A stretch of DNA of 64,000 bases from the NCBI GenBank assembly GCA_944389585.1, contig CALXMW010000001.1, forward strand, positions 91,435 to 155,434, written 5' to 3'. A model generated the notes under the pieces. That model was given only the letters and a program-made list of their open reading frames with translations. It searched no databases and had not been told where the DNA came from. Numbering within the stretch: the first letter of the stretch is position 1; every line of letters starts with the position of its first letter. Of this stretch, positions 8,838 to 17,052 are shown piece by piece. The stretch comes from an uncultured Kiritimatiellota bacterium (lineage in GTDB: Bacteria > Verrucomicrobiota > Kiritimatiellia > RFP12 > DVOR01). The position numbers and the translations under genes are program-made.

Positions 8838-9332
8838 TCACGCCTCCCACGGCCGCTCCGCGGGCGGCTCGTAATGGCGGCAGACGACGCCGGCCTCGTC
8901 GAAGAGCGCCTTGGTCTGCGCGTCGAAGGCGTACTGCCCGGCGTAGACCACCTCGCGGATGCCGGCATTGATGATCATCTTCGCGCAGGTCAGGCACGGG
9001 GTGAGGGTAACGTAGATGGTGGCCCCCGCCAGGCGGATGCCGTAATAGGCGGCCTGGCAGATGGCGTTCTGCTCGGCGTGGACGCAGACACACTCCTCCA
9101 GCGAGGCGCCGCTCTTCACGGCGCCCGAGCACCGCGGGCAGCCGCCCTCGAAGCAGTTGCGGATGCCGCGCGGCGTGCCGTTGTAGCCGGTGGAGATGAT
9201 GCGGCGGTCGGCCACGATGACCGCGGCCACCTTGCGCCGCGAGCAATTCGCCCGCATCCCGACGACCTTGGCGATCTCCATGAAATAGGTATCCCAATCC
9301 GGCCGCAGGTCTTTGTGCGCGTGTCCGTCCAT
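8838..9332 (-). CDS. dCMP deaminase (cytidine/deoxycytidylate deaminase family)
   Basis: A 164-residue zinc deaminase making dUMP from dCMP. The zinc motif is complete: HAEQNAI provides the histidine and the catalytic glutamate, and PCLTC the two cysteines. An extra cysteine-rich insert (NCFEGGCPRCSG, then CVCVHAEQ) resembles the second zinc site of ComEB/dCMP deaminases, in contrast to short cytidine deaminases. The ATG at 9332 gives the usual length. The product dUMP is the substrate for the ThyX-like protein encoded at 4006. Confidence 0.88.
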   Translation of the reverse strand: MDGHAHKDLRPDWDTYFMEIAKVVGMRANCSRRKVAAVIVADRRIISTGYNGTPRGIRNCFEGGCPRCSGAVKSGASLEECVCVHAEQNAICQAAYYGIRLAGATIYVTLTPCLTCAKMIINAGIREVVYAGQYAFDAQTKALFDEAGVVCRHYEPPAERPWEA

Positions 9333-9345
9333 GGCGCGTTCTCCC

Positions 9346-10128
9346 TTAGGCGACGCCGTGCTTGGAGGCGTTGGCGTAGAAGTCGAGGAGGTGCTTGATC
9401 TCGGGGCACTGGGGCAGCTCGCGGGCGATGCGCTCGAGCGCGGCGGCGCGGGTGGAGCCCTCGGAGTAGAGGATCTGGTAGGCGTCCTTGAGCGCGGCGT
9501 AGGCCTCGGGGCTGAAGGCGTCGGCGTGGCGGCGGATGCCGACGGAGTTGAGGCCGCGGACGACGAGGTTCTCGACACCCATGGTGACCATGTAGGGGGG
9601 GGCGTCCTTGCGCAGCTGGGTGCCGCCGCCGACCATGGCGTAGGCGCCGACGTGGGTGAATTGGAGGATGGCGGAGGTGCCGCCGATGACGGCGTGGTGC
9701 CCGATGACGCATTCGCCGGCGACCTGGACGCCGTTGGACATGATGACGTGGTCGCCGAGGACGCAACCGTGGGCGACGTGGCAGTAGGCCATGATGAGGC
9801 AGTCCGAGCCGATGACCGTCTTGGTGCCGTCGAAGGTGCCGGAATGGATGGTGGCGCATTCGCGGATGACGGTGCGCGGGCCGATTTCCACGTGGGTGAC
9901 GGAGCCGGGCGCCCACTTGAGGTCTTGGGTCTTGGTGCCGACGCAGGCGCCGGGGAAGACCTCGCAGCCTTCGCCGAGGGTGGTGTGCCCTTCGACGGTG
10001 GCGTGGTGGTGGAGCTTGGCGCCGGGGCCGATGACGGCGTCGGGGCCGACGTAGGCGAAGGGGCCGACCTCGGCGGTGGGGTCGATCTGGGCGCCTTCGC
10101 AGACGAACGCGAGCGGATGGATGGGCAT
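9346..10128 (-). CDS. lpxA: UDP-N-acetylglucosamine acyltransferase
   Basis: A 260-residue first enzyme of lipid A synthesis, which puts an acyl chain on UDP-GlcNAc. It has a left-handed beta-helix of hexapeptide repeats (for example IDPTAEVGPFAYVGPDAVIG) and the catalytic-region sequence HSGTFDGTKTVIG. The C-terminal helical part has RGLNSVGIRR, typical of LpxA. Two ATGs are possible. The one at 10140 overlaps the upstream stop, but the one at 10128 has a GAGG ribosome site six bases before it and gives the family length, so I chose it. A C8 run lies inside the gene near 9594-9602. Confidence 0.95.
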   Translation of the reverse strand: MPIHPLAFVCEGAQIDPTAEVGPFAYVGPDAVIGPGAKLHHHATVEGHTTLGEGCEVFPGACVGTKTQDLKWAPGSVTHVEIGPRTVIRECATIHSGTFDGTKTVIGSDCLIMAYCHVAHGCVLGDHVIMSNGVQVAGECVIGHHAVIGGTSAILQFTHVGAYAMVGGGTQLRKDAPPYMVTMGVENLVVRGLNSVGIRRHADAFSPEAYAALKDAYQILYSEGSTRAAALERIARELPQCPEIKHLLDFYANASKHGVA

Positions 10129-10136
10129 GGGGGGCC

Positions 10137-11291
10137 TCATTGGTGTTTGGGGATAAGATAGGCGGCGACGCCCAGGCAGATGAGCACGGGCACCCACACG
10201 AGCAGCCAGGGGAGGGCGGCGGGCTTGTCGGCCAGGGATTCGGAAAGGAGCAGCACCAGGAAGAAGGCAATGCCCACGCCCACGCCCAGGGCCATCCCGC
10301 GCGAGGAATCCTTGCGCATGGATTGGCACCCCAGCGGGATGCCCACGAGGACGAAGCAGAGCGAGGAGAGCGCCCAGACGGTGCGATAGTTGAGCAGGAA
10401 GCGCAGGCGCGAGCGCCACGTGGCGGCGGACTCCGGGGAGAGCTCGGAGCGTTGGCCGGCGGCGGCCGCGGCCTCCGCGGCCCGAAGGCCGCGCGTGGCG
10501 GCGCGCTCGGCTGCGCGCAGCTCGCCATAGTCGAAGTCCTTGGGCTTCTTGCTGTACTGGCGCGAACGGGAGACGACGTTGGTGGCGGTGTACGTCCACG
10601 TGTCGAAGACGGCGACGCCGTGGGTGCCCTCCAAAGGCGGGCTGACGACCACGTCGTGGAGGTCAAAGACCAGGTCGCTGCCGTCGGCGCGGACCTCGGC
10701 GCGGTCGGCGCGGACCTCGCGGAGGAAACCGCGGCTGGCGTCGATGGCCAGCAGGTTGAAGAGCGTGGTGTAGCCGCGCCCGTCGGGGCCGGTCTCGTCC
10801 ACCTTCCGGTCGCAGAAGATGGCCACGCCGTCGATGTCGTTGATGAAGCGCCCGGGCTCGAGGAGCTGGAGCCCGGCGTCGAGCGCCAGGCGGCTGGCCA
10901 CGGTGCGGCGGACGTAGTGGCCGCGGGGCATGGCGTAGTGCTGCAGGTAGAAGCCCAGCGCCGAGCAGAGCACGCCCACGATGATGGGCCCGCGCATGAT
11001 GGTGAGGAAGCTGACGCCGCAGGCCTTCATCGCGGCCACCTCGCTGTCGCTGCTCAGCCGCCCGAAGACGAGGAGCGAGGCCACCATCAGCGACAGCGGG
11101 ATGGTGAAGCCCAGCACCTCGGGCAACGAGGCGGCCAGGTATTGCCCCACCAGGTGCGCGGGGGCGCCCTTCATGATGAACTGGAAGACCTGGAAAAGGA
11201 AGCCCACCGAGAGCACGAAGGTCAGCACCAACGCCGTGAGCCCGGCGGCCACCAGGAAGGAGCGCAGGATGTAGCGTTGGAGCGTGCCCAT
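10137..11291 (-). CDS. LptF/LptG family permease (YjgP/YjgQ)
   Basis: A 384-residue inner-membrane protein of the lipopolysaccharide export machine. Three membrane segments lie in the first 110 residues and three more in the last 90, around a periplasmic middle domain of about 180 residues: the LptF/G layout. The conserved piece SSDSEVAAMKACGVSFLTIM is the coupling region next to the LptB ATPase. A charged alanine-rich insert at about 250-280 (AERAATRGLRAAEAAAAAG) is unusual. It lies between ompA and lpxA, in keeping with envelope assembly. LptF and LptG cannot be told apart by eye. Confidence 0.88.
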   Translation of the reverse strand: MGTLQRYILRSFLVAAGLTALVLTFVLSVGFLFQVFQFIMKGAPAHLVGQYLAASLPEVLGFTIPLSLMVASLLVFGRLSSDSEVAAMKACGVSFLTIMRGPIIVGVLCSALGFYLQHYAMPRGHYVRRTVASRLALDAGLQLLEPGRFINDIDGVAIFCDRKVDETGPDGRGYTTLFNLLAIDASRGFLREVRADRAEVRADGSDLVFDLHDVVVSPPLEGTHGVAVFDTWTYTATNVVSRSRQYSKKPKDFDYGELRAAERAATRGLRAAEAAAAAGQRSELSPESAATWRSRLRFLLNYRTVWALSSLCFVLVGIPLGCQSMRKDSSRGMALGVGVGIAFFLVLLLSESLADKPAALPWLLVWVPVLICLGVAAYLIPKHQ

Positions 11292-11301
11292 GGGCGGGGC
11301 C

Positions 11302-12510
11302 TCACTTGCCGGCGCGGATGCGCTCGCGCTCGGCCTCGGTGACGCCGTTGATGACGATCTCCACGCGGCGGTTGGCGGGGGTGCCCTTGTCCAGGTCCAC
11401 CGGCTGGAGGGGCTGGTCGAAGGAGTGGCCCACGGCGGTCATGCGCGCGACGGGCGCGCCGTTCTGGGCCAGCAGGTTCATCACGCTCTTGGCGCGCGCC
11501 TCGGAGAGCTCCTGGTTGTAGGCGTGGTCGGAGCCGTGCTGGCGGTCGGCGTGGCCGTGGATCTCGATCTGCGCCTGGGGGTTGATCTCGAAGGCCGCCA
11601 GCACCATGCGCGCGAGCTCGTCCATGACGGGGTACTCGGAGGGCTGGATGACGGCGGTGTCCTTGGCGAAGCCCACGCGCAGCTCCAGGTGCATCGCGTC
11701 CCCGGCGCCGATGGGGGTGACGTCGCGCAGCTTCTCGGCGTGGGCGCTGGCCTCGTCGTAACGCTGGGCGCCGGGCTCGAGCTCGCCGCGCGGGGCGGGG
11801 GCGAGGGGCTGGACGGTGTCGGCGGATTCCTCCTCGTCGCCGCCCACGAACCAGGTGAGGCCGACGTCGGCGGTGGTGAAGGAGAGGAAGTCGTCGGTCA
11901 GGCCCACGTGCCAACGCAGGTCGCCGCGCAGGGAGAGGGTCTCGGTGAGGTGGTAGAAAGCTCCCACGCCGGCCTGCGCGAAGAAGTGCGCGCGTTGGCC
12001 GTCCTGCCACAGGGGCGCGGCGTTGCCGCCGTAGTACGAGAGGCCGCCGGCCAGGAAGGGGTCGAAGCGCGCATAGCGGTCGAAGTGCCACAGCGCCTCC
12101 GCGCCCAGGCCGTAGATCGCGCGGGCGGTGTCGGAGCCGGACTTGCGGTTGGCGCGGGCGAAGGAGCCGAAGGCCTCCAGGCTCCACGGGCTGTCGGCGA
12201 AGTCGTAGCCCAGGCGCAGCGTCACGGAGGGCTGCACGCCGCGCAGATCCGTCCCGGGCGCGGGGCTGGCCGCGCGGTGGACGCGCATCCCGCCGACGCC
12301 GACGCCGAGGTAGAAGCGGCCCTCTTCCTCTTTTTCCTCTTCCTGCGCCTGGGGCTCCTGCTCCTGGGGCTGCGCCTCGGCCTGGGCCTGGCGGTCCTCC
12401 TCGGTCAACTCAACGGGGGCGTCGTCACGGGCGGTGACCACGGGGCCGTTCTGCGCCGCCGCCACGCCTGCCGCGGCCACGAGGCCGGCCATCAACCAAA
12501 AGCGTTCCAT
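11302..12510 (-). CDS. OmpA-family outer-membrane protein
   Basis: A 402-residue protein with a signal peptide (first about 20 residues, ending VAAAQ). A glutamate/glutamine-rich segment at about 35-65 follows, then an eight-strand-barrel-like region with alternating strands (FYLGVGVGGMRV ... VGLTWFVGG) and a C-terminal OmpA domain. The peptidoglycan-binding loop is recognisable in IEIHGHADRQHGSDHAYNQ and LSEARAKSVMNLL, ending ANRRVEIVI. It anchors the outer membrane to the cell wall. It is the first gene of the operon, with its own promoter 30 bases upstream and an AAAGGA ribosome site. Confidence 0.92.
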   Translation of the reverse strand: MERFWLMAGLVAAAGVAAAQNGPVVTARDDAPVELTEEDRQAQAEAQPQEQEPQAQEEEKEEEGRFYLGVGVGGMRVHRAASPAPGTDLRGVQPSVTLRLGYDFADSPWSLEAFGSFARANRKSGSDTARAIYGLGAEALWHFDRYARFDPFLAGGLSYYGGNAAPLWQDGQRAHFFAQAGVGAFYHLTETLSLRGDLRWHVGLTDDFLSFTTADVGLTWFVGGDEEESADTVQPLAPAPRGELEPGAQRYDEASAHAEKLRDVTPIGAGDAMHLELRVGFAKDTAVIQPSEYPVMDELARMVLAAFEINPQAQIEIHGHADRQHGSDHAYNQELSEARAKSVMNLLAQNGAPVARMTAVGHSFDQPLQPVDLDKGTPANRRVEIVINGVTEAERERIRAGK

Positions 12511-12538
12511 GTCTGTTCCTTTCTTGGGGTTACTTCTT

Positions 12539-12544
12539 AGGATA
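12539..12544 (-). promoter_or_regulatory. Promoter of the ompA-ilvD operon (-10 box)
   Basis: On the minus strand TTTGGTATCCT gives an extended -10 (TGG plus TATCCT), about 30 bases before the ompA ATG. It lies just beyond the 3' end of nifS and feeds seven genes down to the terminator at 4634. Confidence 0.6.
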
Positions 12545-12558
12545 CCAAATCTTTACGC

Positions 12559-13734
12559 TCAGTGTTTCACGAAGGGCGAGAGGGCGCGCATCTTGGCCAC
12601 CACCTCGGGGCAGTGCGCGAGCACGTAGTCGATCTCCGCCTCGGTGGTGTAGCGGCTGAGGGAGAAGCGGATGGAGCCGTGGACGGCCGTGAAGGGCACG
12701 CCCATGGCGCGGATCACGTGGCTAGGCTCCAGGCTCCCCGCCGCGCAGGCCGAGCCGCTGCTCGCGCAGATGCCCAGGTCGCTGAGGTGGTAGAGCACGC
12801 TTTCGCCCTCGATGAACTCGAAGGAGATGTTGAGGGTGTTGGAGACGCGCTCGGCGCCGCCGCCGTTCACGCGGCTGTCGGGGCAGGTGGCCAGGAGCCC
12901 GGCCTGGAGCTTGTCGCGCAGGCGCCGGATGCGCGCCTCGGTGCCGTCGGCGAGGGCGGCCTGGGAGAGCGCGCAGGCCTTGCCGAAGCCGACGATGTAG
13001 GGCACGTTCTCGGTGCCGCCGCGCCGGCCGCGCTCCTGGTGCCCGCCGATGACGAAGGGCTTGATGCGCGTGCCGCGGCGGACGTAGAGCGCGCCGATGC
13101 CCTTGGGCGCGTGCATCTTGTGCCCCGCCAGCGAAAGCAGGTCCACCGGCGCCTCGCGCACGTCCAGCGGCACCTTGCCGGCGGCCTGGACAGCGTCGGT
13201 GTGGACGGTGGCGCCGGCGGCCTTGCCCAGCTCGGCGATGCGTTTGATGGGGAAGAGGACGCCCGTCTCGTTGTTCGCCCACATCACCGAGACCAGTTTG
13301 GGGCCAGGGTGGGCGGCCAGCGCGGCCTCGTAGGCCGCCAGGTCGAAGCGCCCCTCGCCGTCCACGCCGATCTCCACCACCGTGTGGCCCATCTCGCGCA
13401 GGCGCAGGCAGGGGCCCAGGACGGCCGGGTGCTCCACGCGGCTGGTGATGACGGTGCCCGGGCGGCCCCACGCGGCGGCCACGCCGAAGAGCGCGTGGTT
13501 GTCGGCCTCCGTGGCGCACCCCTCGAAGACGATCTCCTCGGGGCGCTCGGCGTTCACGAAGGCGGCCACTTGCTCGCGCGCCTCGGCCACGGGCTTGGCC
13601 ACCTGCCCGCCGAAGGCGTGCATGCTGCTGGGGTTGCCCCACAGCTCGCAGAGGAAGGGCGCCATCGCCTCGACCACCTCGGGCGCGGGGCGGGTGGTGG
13701 CGTTGTTGTCCAGGTAGACCAGGGGCGCGCTCAT
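12559..13734 (-). CDS. nifS: Cysteine desulfurase, NifS type
   Basis: A 391-residue pyridoxal-phosphate enzyme that takes sulfur from cysteine for Fe-S cluster building. YLDNNATT opens the protein. SLAGHKMHAPKG carries the cofactor lysine, and SSGSACAAGSLEPSHV the catalytic cysteine loop, of the group I (NifS/IscS) form. Its ATG overlaps the nifU stop as ATGA, so the two are coupled. Pairing with a full three-domain NifU is why I prefer NifS over IscS. No nitrogenase genes are visible, so a general Fe-S role is likely. Confidence 0.93.
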   Translation of the reverse strand: MSAPLVYLDNNATTRPAPEVVEAMAPFLCELWGNPSSMHAFGGQVAKPVAEAREQVAAFVNAERPEEIVFEGCATEADNHALFGVAAAWGRPGTVITSRVEHPAVLGPCLRLREMGHTVVEIGVDGEGRFDLAAYEAALAAHPGPKLVSVMWANNETGVLFPIKRIAELGKAAGATVHTDAVQAAGKVPLDVREAPVDLLSLAGHKMHAPKGIGALYVRRGTRIKPFVIGGHQERGRRGGTENVPYIVGFGKACALSQAALADGTEARIRRLRDKLQAGLLATCPDSRVNGGGAERVSNTLNISFEFIEGESVLYHLSDLGICASSGSACAAGSLEPSHVIRAMGVPFTAVHGSIRFSLSRYTTEAEIDYVLAHCPEVVAKMRALSPFVKH

Positions 13735-14570
13735 TCCATCACCACCTCGATCGCCGGGTCGACGAACTCATGGAGCGCGTTCGCGATGAGGTTGTCGCGC
13801 GTGATGGCCGCGCTGCGGCAGCCGGCGCACATCCCGCGGAAGGCGATGCGCACCGTGTCGCCGTCCACGTCCACCAGCTCCACGTCGCCGCCGTCCTTCT
13901 TGAGGACGGGGCGCACCTGCTCCTCGAGCGTCTGCTCGATGAGCTTGATTTTCTGGAGGGTGGTCATCTTCTTGGGGGGCTTGGGCGGCTCGGCCGCGGC
14001 GGCCTGGGCGTGGTTCACCTCGTCGACGATTTCCTGGATGCGCCCGCGGCACATCCCGCAGCCGCCGCCGGCCTTGCAGTAGTTCGTCACCTCCTCCACC
14101 GTGTGGAGGTGGTTCTCGCGCGTCACCCGCTCGATTTCCGCGCGCGAGACGCCGAAGCAGGTGCAGACGATCTCGTCGTTCACCTGCACCACGTTCTCCT
14201 CGCCGGTGCGGTAGTTGTGGATGGCGGCCTCGAGGGCCTCGCGGCCCATGACCGAGCAGTGCATCTTCTGGTCGGGCAGGCCGCCGAGGTAGTCGGCGAT
14301 GTCCTTGTTGGTGATCTTCTCGGCCTCCTCGAGCGTCTTGCCGATGACCATCTCGGTGAGCGCCGAGCTCGAGGCCACCGCGCTCGCGCACCCGAAGGTC
14401 TGGAACTTCGCCTCCGCGATGCGCCCGTCCGGCCCCAGCTTGAACATGAACGTCAGCGCGTCGCCGCACGCCAGCGAGCCCACCGTCGCCTTCCCGTCCG
14501 GGCGCTCAATCGCCCCGACGTTCCGCGGATGGCGGAAATGATCCATCACCTTGTCGGTGTAATCCCACAT
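13731..14570 (-). CDS. nifU: NifU, three-domain Fe-S scaffold
   Basis: A 279-residue scaffold that assembles clusters with NifS. It has an IscU-like N-terminal domain (residues about 1-125) with C35 in SLACGDAL, FGCASAVASSS and MHCSVMG as cluster ligands. A central BFD-like 2Fe-2S domain follows (CTCFGVSRAEI and CKAGGGCGMCRG). The C-terminal Nfu domain has GMCAGCRSA. All three domains are intact, as in nitrogen fixers and in some Epsilonproteobacteria that use NifU as their housekeeping scaffold. A strong AAAGGAG ribosome site precedes the ATG. Confidence 0.95.
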   Translation of the reverse strand: MWDYTDKVMDHFRHPRNVGAIERPDGKATVGSLACGDALTFMFKLGPDGRIAEAKFQTFGCASAVASSSALTEMVIGKTLEEAEKITNKDIADYLGGLPDQKMHCSVMGREALEAAIHNYRTGEENVVQVNDEIVCTCFGVSRAEIERVTRENHLHTVEEVTNYCKAGGGCGMCRGRIQEIVDEVNHAQAAAAEPPKPPKKMTTLQKIKLIEQTLEEQVRPVLKKDGGDVELVDVDGDTVRIAFRGMCAGCRSAAITRDNLIANALHEFVDPAIEVVME

Positions 14571-14602
14571 ATGCGCTCACTCCTTTCTTAAAGGAAATAT
14601 CT

Positions 14603-14608
14603 AGTATA
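14603..14608 (-). promoter_or_regulatory. nifU-nifS promoter (-10 box)
   Basis: On the minus strand GTGTGCTATACT contains TGC plus TATACT, about 32 bases upstream of the nifU ATG. It is divergent from the nagA promoter in the same intergenic region. No IscR-type operator is recognisable by eye. Confidence 0.65.
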
Positions 14609-14645
14609 GCACACTTGGCGGCATGGGGGGAGGGCAGGCCAGGGC

Positions 14646-14674
14646 TTGCGGGGGCACGCGGAAAGCGCTATAGT
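14646..14674 (+). promoter_or_regulatory. nagA promoter
   Basis: TTGCGG (14646-14651) and TATAGT (14669-14674) are separated by 17 bases. This is one of only two promoters in the window without the TG dinucleotide before the -10; it has a recognisable -35 instead. Confidence 0.65.
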
Positions 14675-14712
14675 ATCCACAGTCTATCGCAACACCCCAA
14701 AGGAGAGCAGAG

Positions 14713-15876
14713 ATGGCTAAAGGTTTGATCAAGCACGCGTACATCGTCAGCCCCGGCTATGAGCTCGACGACGGCGCCATCGTCATCGTGGACGGCAAAA
14801 TCGCCCAAATCCTCGAGCCCGGCACGCCCTACCCCACCGACGTCGACTGGGCCTACGACGCCGAAGGCCGCCTGGTGATGCCCGGTTTCATCGACGTCCA
14901 CACCCACGGCGCCGTCGGCGTCGACGTCTGCGACGCAGACGACCCCACCGCCATCGAGAAGATCGCCAAGGCCAAGCTCGAGGAAGGCTGCACCTCCTGG
15001 TGCCCCACCACCCTCACCGTCGCCGCCGAAGACCTCGAGAAGGCCCTCGGCCACGTCGCCGAATACCGCAAAAACGAGAAATACGCCAAAGTCCTCGGCG
15101 TCCACCTCGAAGGCCCCTTCATCAACCCCGCCTGCTGCGGCGCACAGAACCCCGCCTTCCTCCGCAAGCCCGACATCGAGGAAGTCAAGCGCCTCAACGC
15201 CATCACCCCCGTCTGCCAGATCACCTACGCCCCCGAGCCCGAGGTCGGCGAAGGCGCCAAGTTCGCCCGCGAATGCCTCGAGATGGGCATCGTCCCCTCC
15301 GCAGGCCACACCAAATGCTCCTACAAGGACTTCAAGGCCGTCTACGCCGCGGGCCTGCGCCACCTCACCCACTTCTGCAACCAGATGACCCCCCTCCACC
15401 ACCGCGACATCGGCCTGGTGGGCGCCGGCCTCCTCCTCGACGACCTCCGCACCGAGATGATCTGCGACAAGATCCACCTCTGCCCCGAGATGATCGACCT
15501 GGCCTTCAACACCAAGGACACCGACGCCATCCTCCTCATCACCGACTCCATGCGCGCCAGCCACATGCCCGACGGCCCCTCCAGCCTCGGCGGCCTCGAC
15601 GTCATCGTCAAGGACGGCGCCGCCCGCCTCGCCTCCAACGGCGCCCTCGCCGGCTCCATCCTCCGCATGAACGTCGCCCTCAAAAACGTCCACGAGGTCA
15701 CCGGCTTCCGCCTCTGCGAGCTCGTCAAATGCACCTCGCACAACCAAGCCGTCGAGCACGGCCTCGGCGACGTCCTCGGCTGCATCGAGCCCGGCTACAT
15801 CGCCGACATCGCCGTCCTCGACGACGAAGACTTCTCCGTCCAGGCCGTCTTCGTCAACGGCGAGCGCCGCCTCTAA
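14713..15876 (+). CDS. nagA: N-acetylglucosamine-6-phosphate deacetylase
   Basis: A 387-residue amidohydrolase that removes acetate from GlcNAc-6-phosphate, in amino-sugar recycling or catabolism. Visible motifs are DVHTHG (metal-binding HxH), GVHLEGPFINP, SAGHTKCSY, LTHFCNQMTPLHHR and ITDSMRA (catalytic aspartate), in the order expected for NagA. The ATG at 14713 has GGAGAGCAGAG ahead of it. The gene stands alone, with its own promoter and a shared terminator. A nagB gene is not in the window. Some GC-rich bacteria use NagA on mucin or peptidoglycan sugars; which applies here is unknown. Confidence 0.95.
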   Translation: MAKGLIKHAYIVSPGYELDDGAIVIVDGKIAQILEPGTPYPTDVDWAYDAEGRLVMPGFIDVHTHGAVGVDVCDADDPTAIEKIAKAKLEEGCTSWCPTTLTVAAEDLEKALGHVAEYRKNEKYAKVLGVHLEGPFINPACCGAQNPAFLRKPDIEEVKRLNAITPVCQITYAPEPEVGEGAKFARECLEMGIVPSAGHTKCSYKDFKAVYAAGLRHLTHFCNQMTPLHHRDIGLVGAGLLLDDLRTEMICDKIHLCPEMIDLAFNTKDTDAILLITDSMRASHMPDGPSSLGGLDVIVKDGAARLASNGALAGSILRMNVALKNVHEVTGFRLCELVKCTSHNQAVEHGLGDVLGCIEPGYIADIAVLDDEDFSVQAVFVNGERRL

Positions 15877-15893
15877 GCCCCACGCGGCCAAAC

Positions 15894-15927
15894 AAAAAGC
15901 CCCCGGCCGCCGGCCGGGGGCCTTTTT
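15894..15927. terminator. Bidirectional terminator between nagA and the PEP-CTERM gene
   Basis: A GC-only hairpin (GCCCCCGGCCG paired with its complement) is flanked by A5 on the left and T6 on the right, so it can stop transcription arriving from either of the two convergent genes. Confidence 0.9.
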
Positions 15928-15945
15928 TATCCGTTCGGCGAGCCC

Positions 15946-16578
15946 TTACGCCGCACGGCGGCGGAGCGCCACCCCGGCCACGCCCAGCGCCAGCAGCGCC
16001 AGCGCCGTCGGCTCGGGGACGCTGCGGATGTCCTTGGTCTTCGCCAAGGTGTCGATCTGGGCCTGCGTCAGCACGTCGTCGTAGATGGCGACGTCCTCGA
16101 TCGTCCACGTCTGGCCGGCGGTGCCCGAGCCGTTCGCGAAGGTCAGCTCAATGCTGTCGCCGAAGGTAACCGAGGGCAAGTTCGAGGCATTCAGGCGGCC
16201 ATCCAATTCACCGTCGACGTAGAAGGCGATCTTGGAGGAGCCGTTGGCCTGGCGCGTGGCCGTCAGGATGACCGTGTGCGTGCCGGTGGCCGTCCCGGAG
16301 GCCGCCTCACTCCACTGATTCCCCATCCGAACGCCCAAGCCGTCCGTGCCGGAATAGGCCAGGAAGGCGCGTTCGCTTGCCCCAAAGGTGACGATGGGGC
16401 TGTTGGATTGGGCACCAAGACTAGCGAAGTCGCAGTCGACGACCAGGCAGACGGAGAAGCTGTCCGTCGTGCTGTACGTGTAATTGGACTGGCTCTCACG
16501 CTCCCAGTCGATGGTCACCGCCTGGGCGGCGGAGAGGGCGAGGGCGGCGAAGGCCGCGGTGAGAAGTGTCTTCTTCAT
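15946..16578 (-). CDS. PEP-CTERM protein with a concanavalin/LamG-like domain
   Basis: A 210-residue exported protein. Residues 1-19 form a signal peptide (ALALSAAQA). The C-terminus VPEPTALALLALGVAGVALR followed by RRAA is a textbook PEP-CTERM sorting signal, recognised by an exosortase that must be encoded elsewhere. In between, strand-rich sequence (HTVILTATRQANGSSKIAFY, then VDGELDG and IEDVAIYDDVLTQAQI) resembles LamG/concanavalin-like domains. The ATG at 16578 has AAGGAG about 11 bases upstream. Expression is likely shaped by the structured leader at 16741-16853. Confidence 0.88.
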   Translation of the reverse strand: MKKTLLTAAFAALALSAAQAVTIDWERESQSNYTYSTTDSFSVCLVVDCDFASLGAQSNSPIVTFGASERAFLAYSGTDGLGVRMGNQWSEAASGTATGTHTVILTATRQANGSSKIAFYVDGELDGRLNASNLPSVTFGDSIELTFANGSGTAGQTWTIEDVAIYDDVLTQAQIDTLAKTKDIRSVPEPTALALLALGVAGVALRRRAA

Positions 16579-16740
16579 GTTGTGGTGTTTCTCCTTCCCC
16601 GCCCCACCGAGAAGCCGGAGGGAACCGGGGCGGGAAAGACGGGGAGCCCCTCTGGCTGTCGCGCCACAGACACGCGCCCGTGTGCGCACGCCTCGCCTTG
16701 CCACAACATCCCATAAAAAAGCGCACAGCCTTTCCATGTT

Positions 16741-16853
16741 CCTGTTGAGGCCCTGAGAAAGCCCTATCAAAGCACATGCAAAGAAAGTGCGCCCAATGAC
16801 GCACTTTGCCGAACGTGTCGCTTTGATAGTGAAAGTTCTCAGGTTTCAACAGG
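16741..16853 (-). promoter_or_regulatory. Long hairpin in the PEP-CTERM gene leader
   Basis: Four nested complementary blocks close one after another: 16741-16748 with 16846-16853, 16753-16759 with 16836-16842, 16764-16773 with 16820-16829, and 16784-16791 with 16800-16807. Together they make 33 perfect pairs with small internal loops over 113 bases. The region is AT-richer than its surroundings. It lies between the promoter at 16909-16938 and the ATG at 16578, so it would be transcribed as part of a leader of about 320 bases. A structured regulatory RNA or a short inverted-repeat element are both possible. Confidence 0.6.
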
Positions 16854-16908
16854 CGACGTTGTCACGCAAAGTGAAGCGTTTGCCGCGGCTCTCCCACGGC
16901 GTGCCAAT

Positions 16909-16938
16909 AAGATAGCACACTCCCCCACCCCTTTGCAA
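16909..16938 (-). promoter_or_regulatory. Promoter of the PEP-CTERM gene
   Basis: On the minus strand TTGCAA (16933-16938) and TATCTT (16909-16914, preceded by TGC) are 18 bases apart. Transcription would start near 16902, leaving a leader of about 320 bases. Confidence 0.6.
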
Positions 16939-17009
16939 GCCATTTTGCGCCGACCGGGAAGCACGGCAAGAACAAAGTTGGGCCGCGCGCCCGGTGGGCG
17001 GGATTGTGG

Positions 17010-17015
17010 TATACT
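17010..17015 (+). promoter_or_regulatory. aspS promoter (-10 box)
   Basis: ATTGTGGTATACT contains an extended -10 (TGG plus TATACT) about 37 bases before the aspS ATG. No convincing -35 at the usual distance. Confidence 0.65.
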
Positions 17016-17052
17016 GTCAGGCGATTTGCAACCATCAATCTGAGGCTTTGCC

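Noticed and set aside
9594..9602. Phase variation of lpxA through its C8 run
   Set aside because: The gene is essential in lipid A synthesis and in frame. Runs of seven or eight occur by composition in this GC-rich genome.
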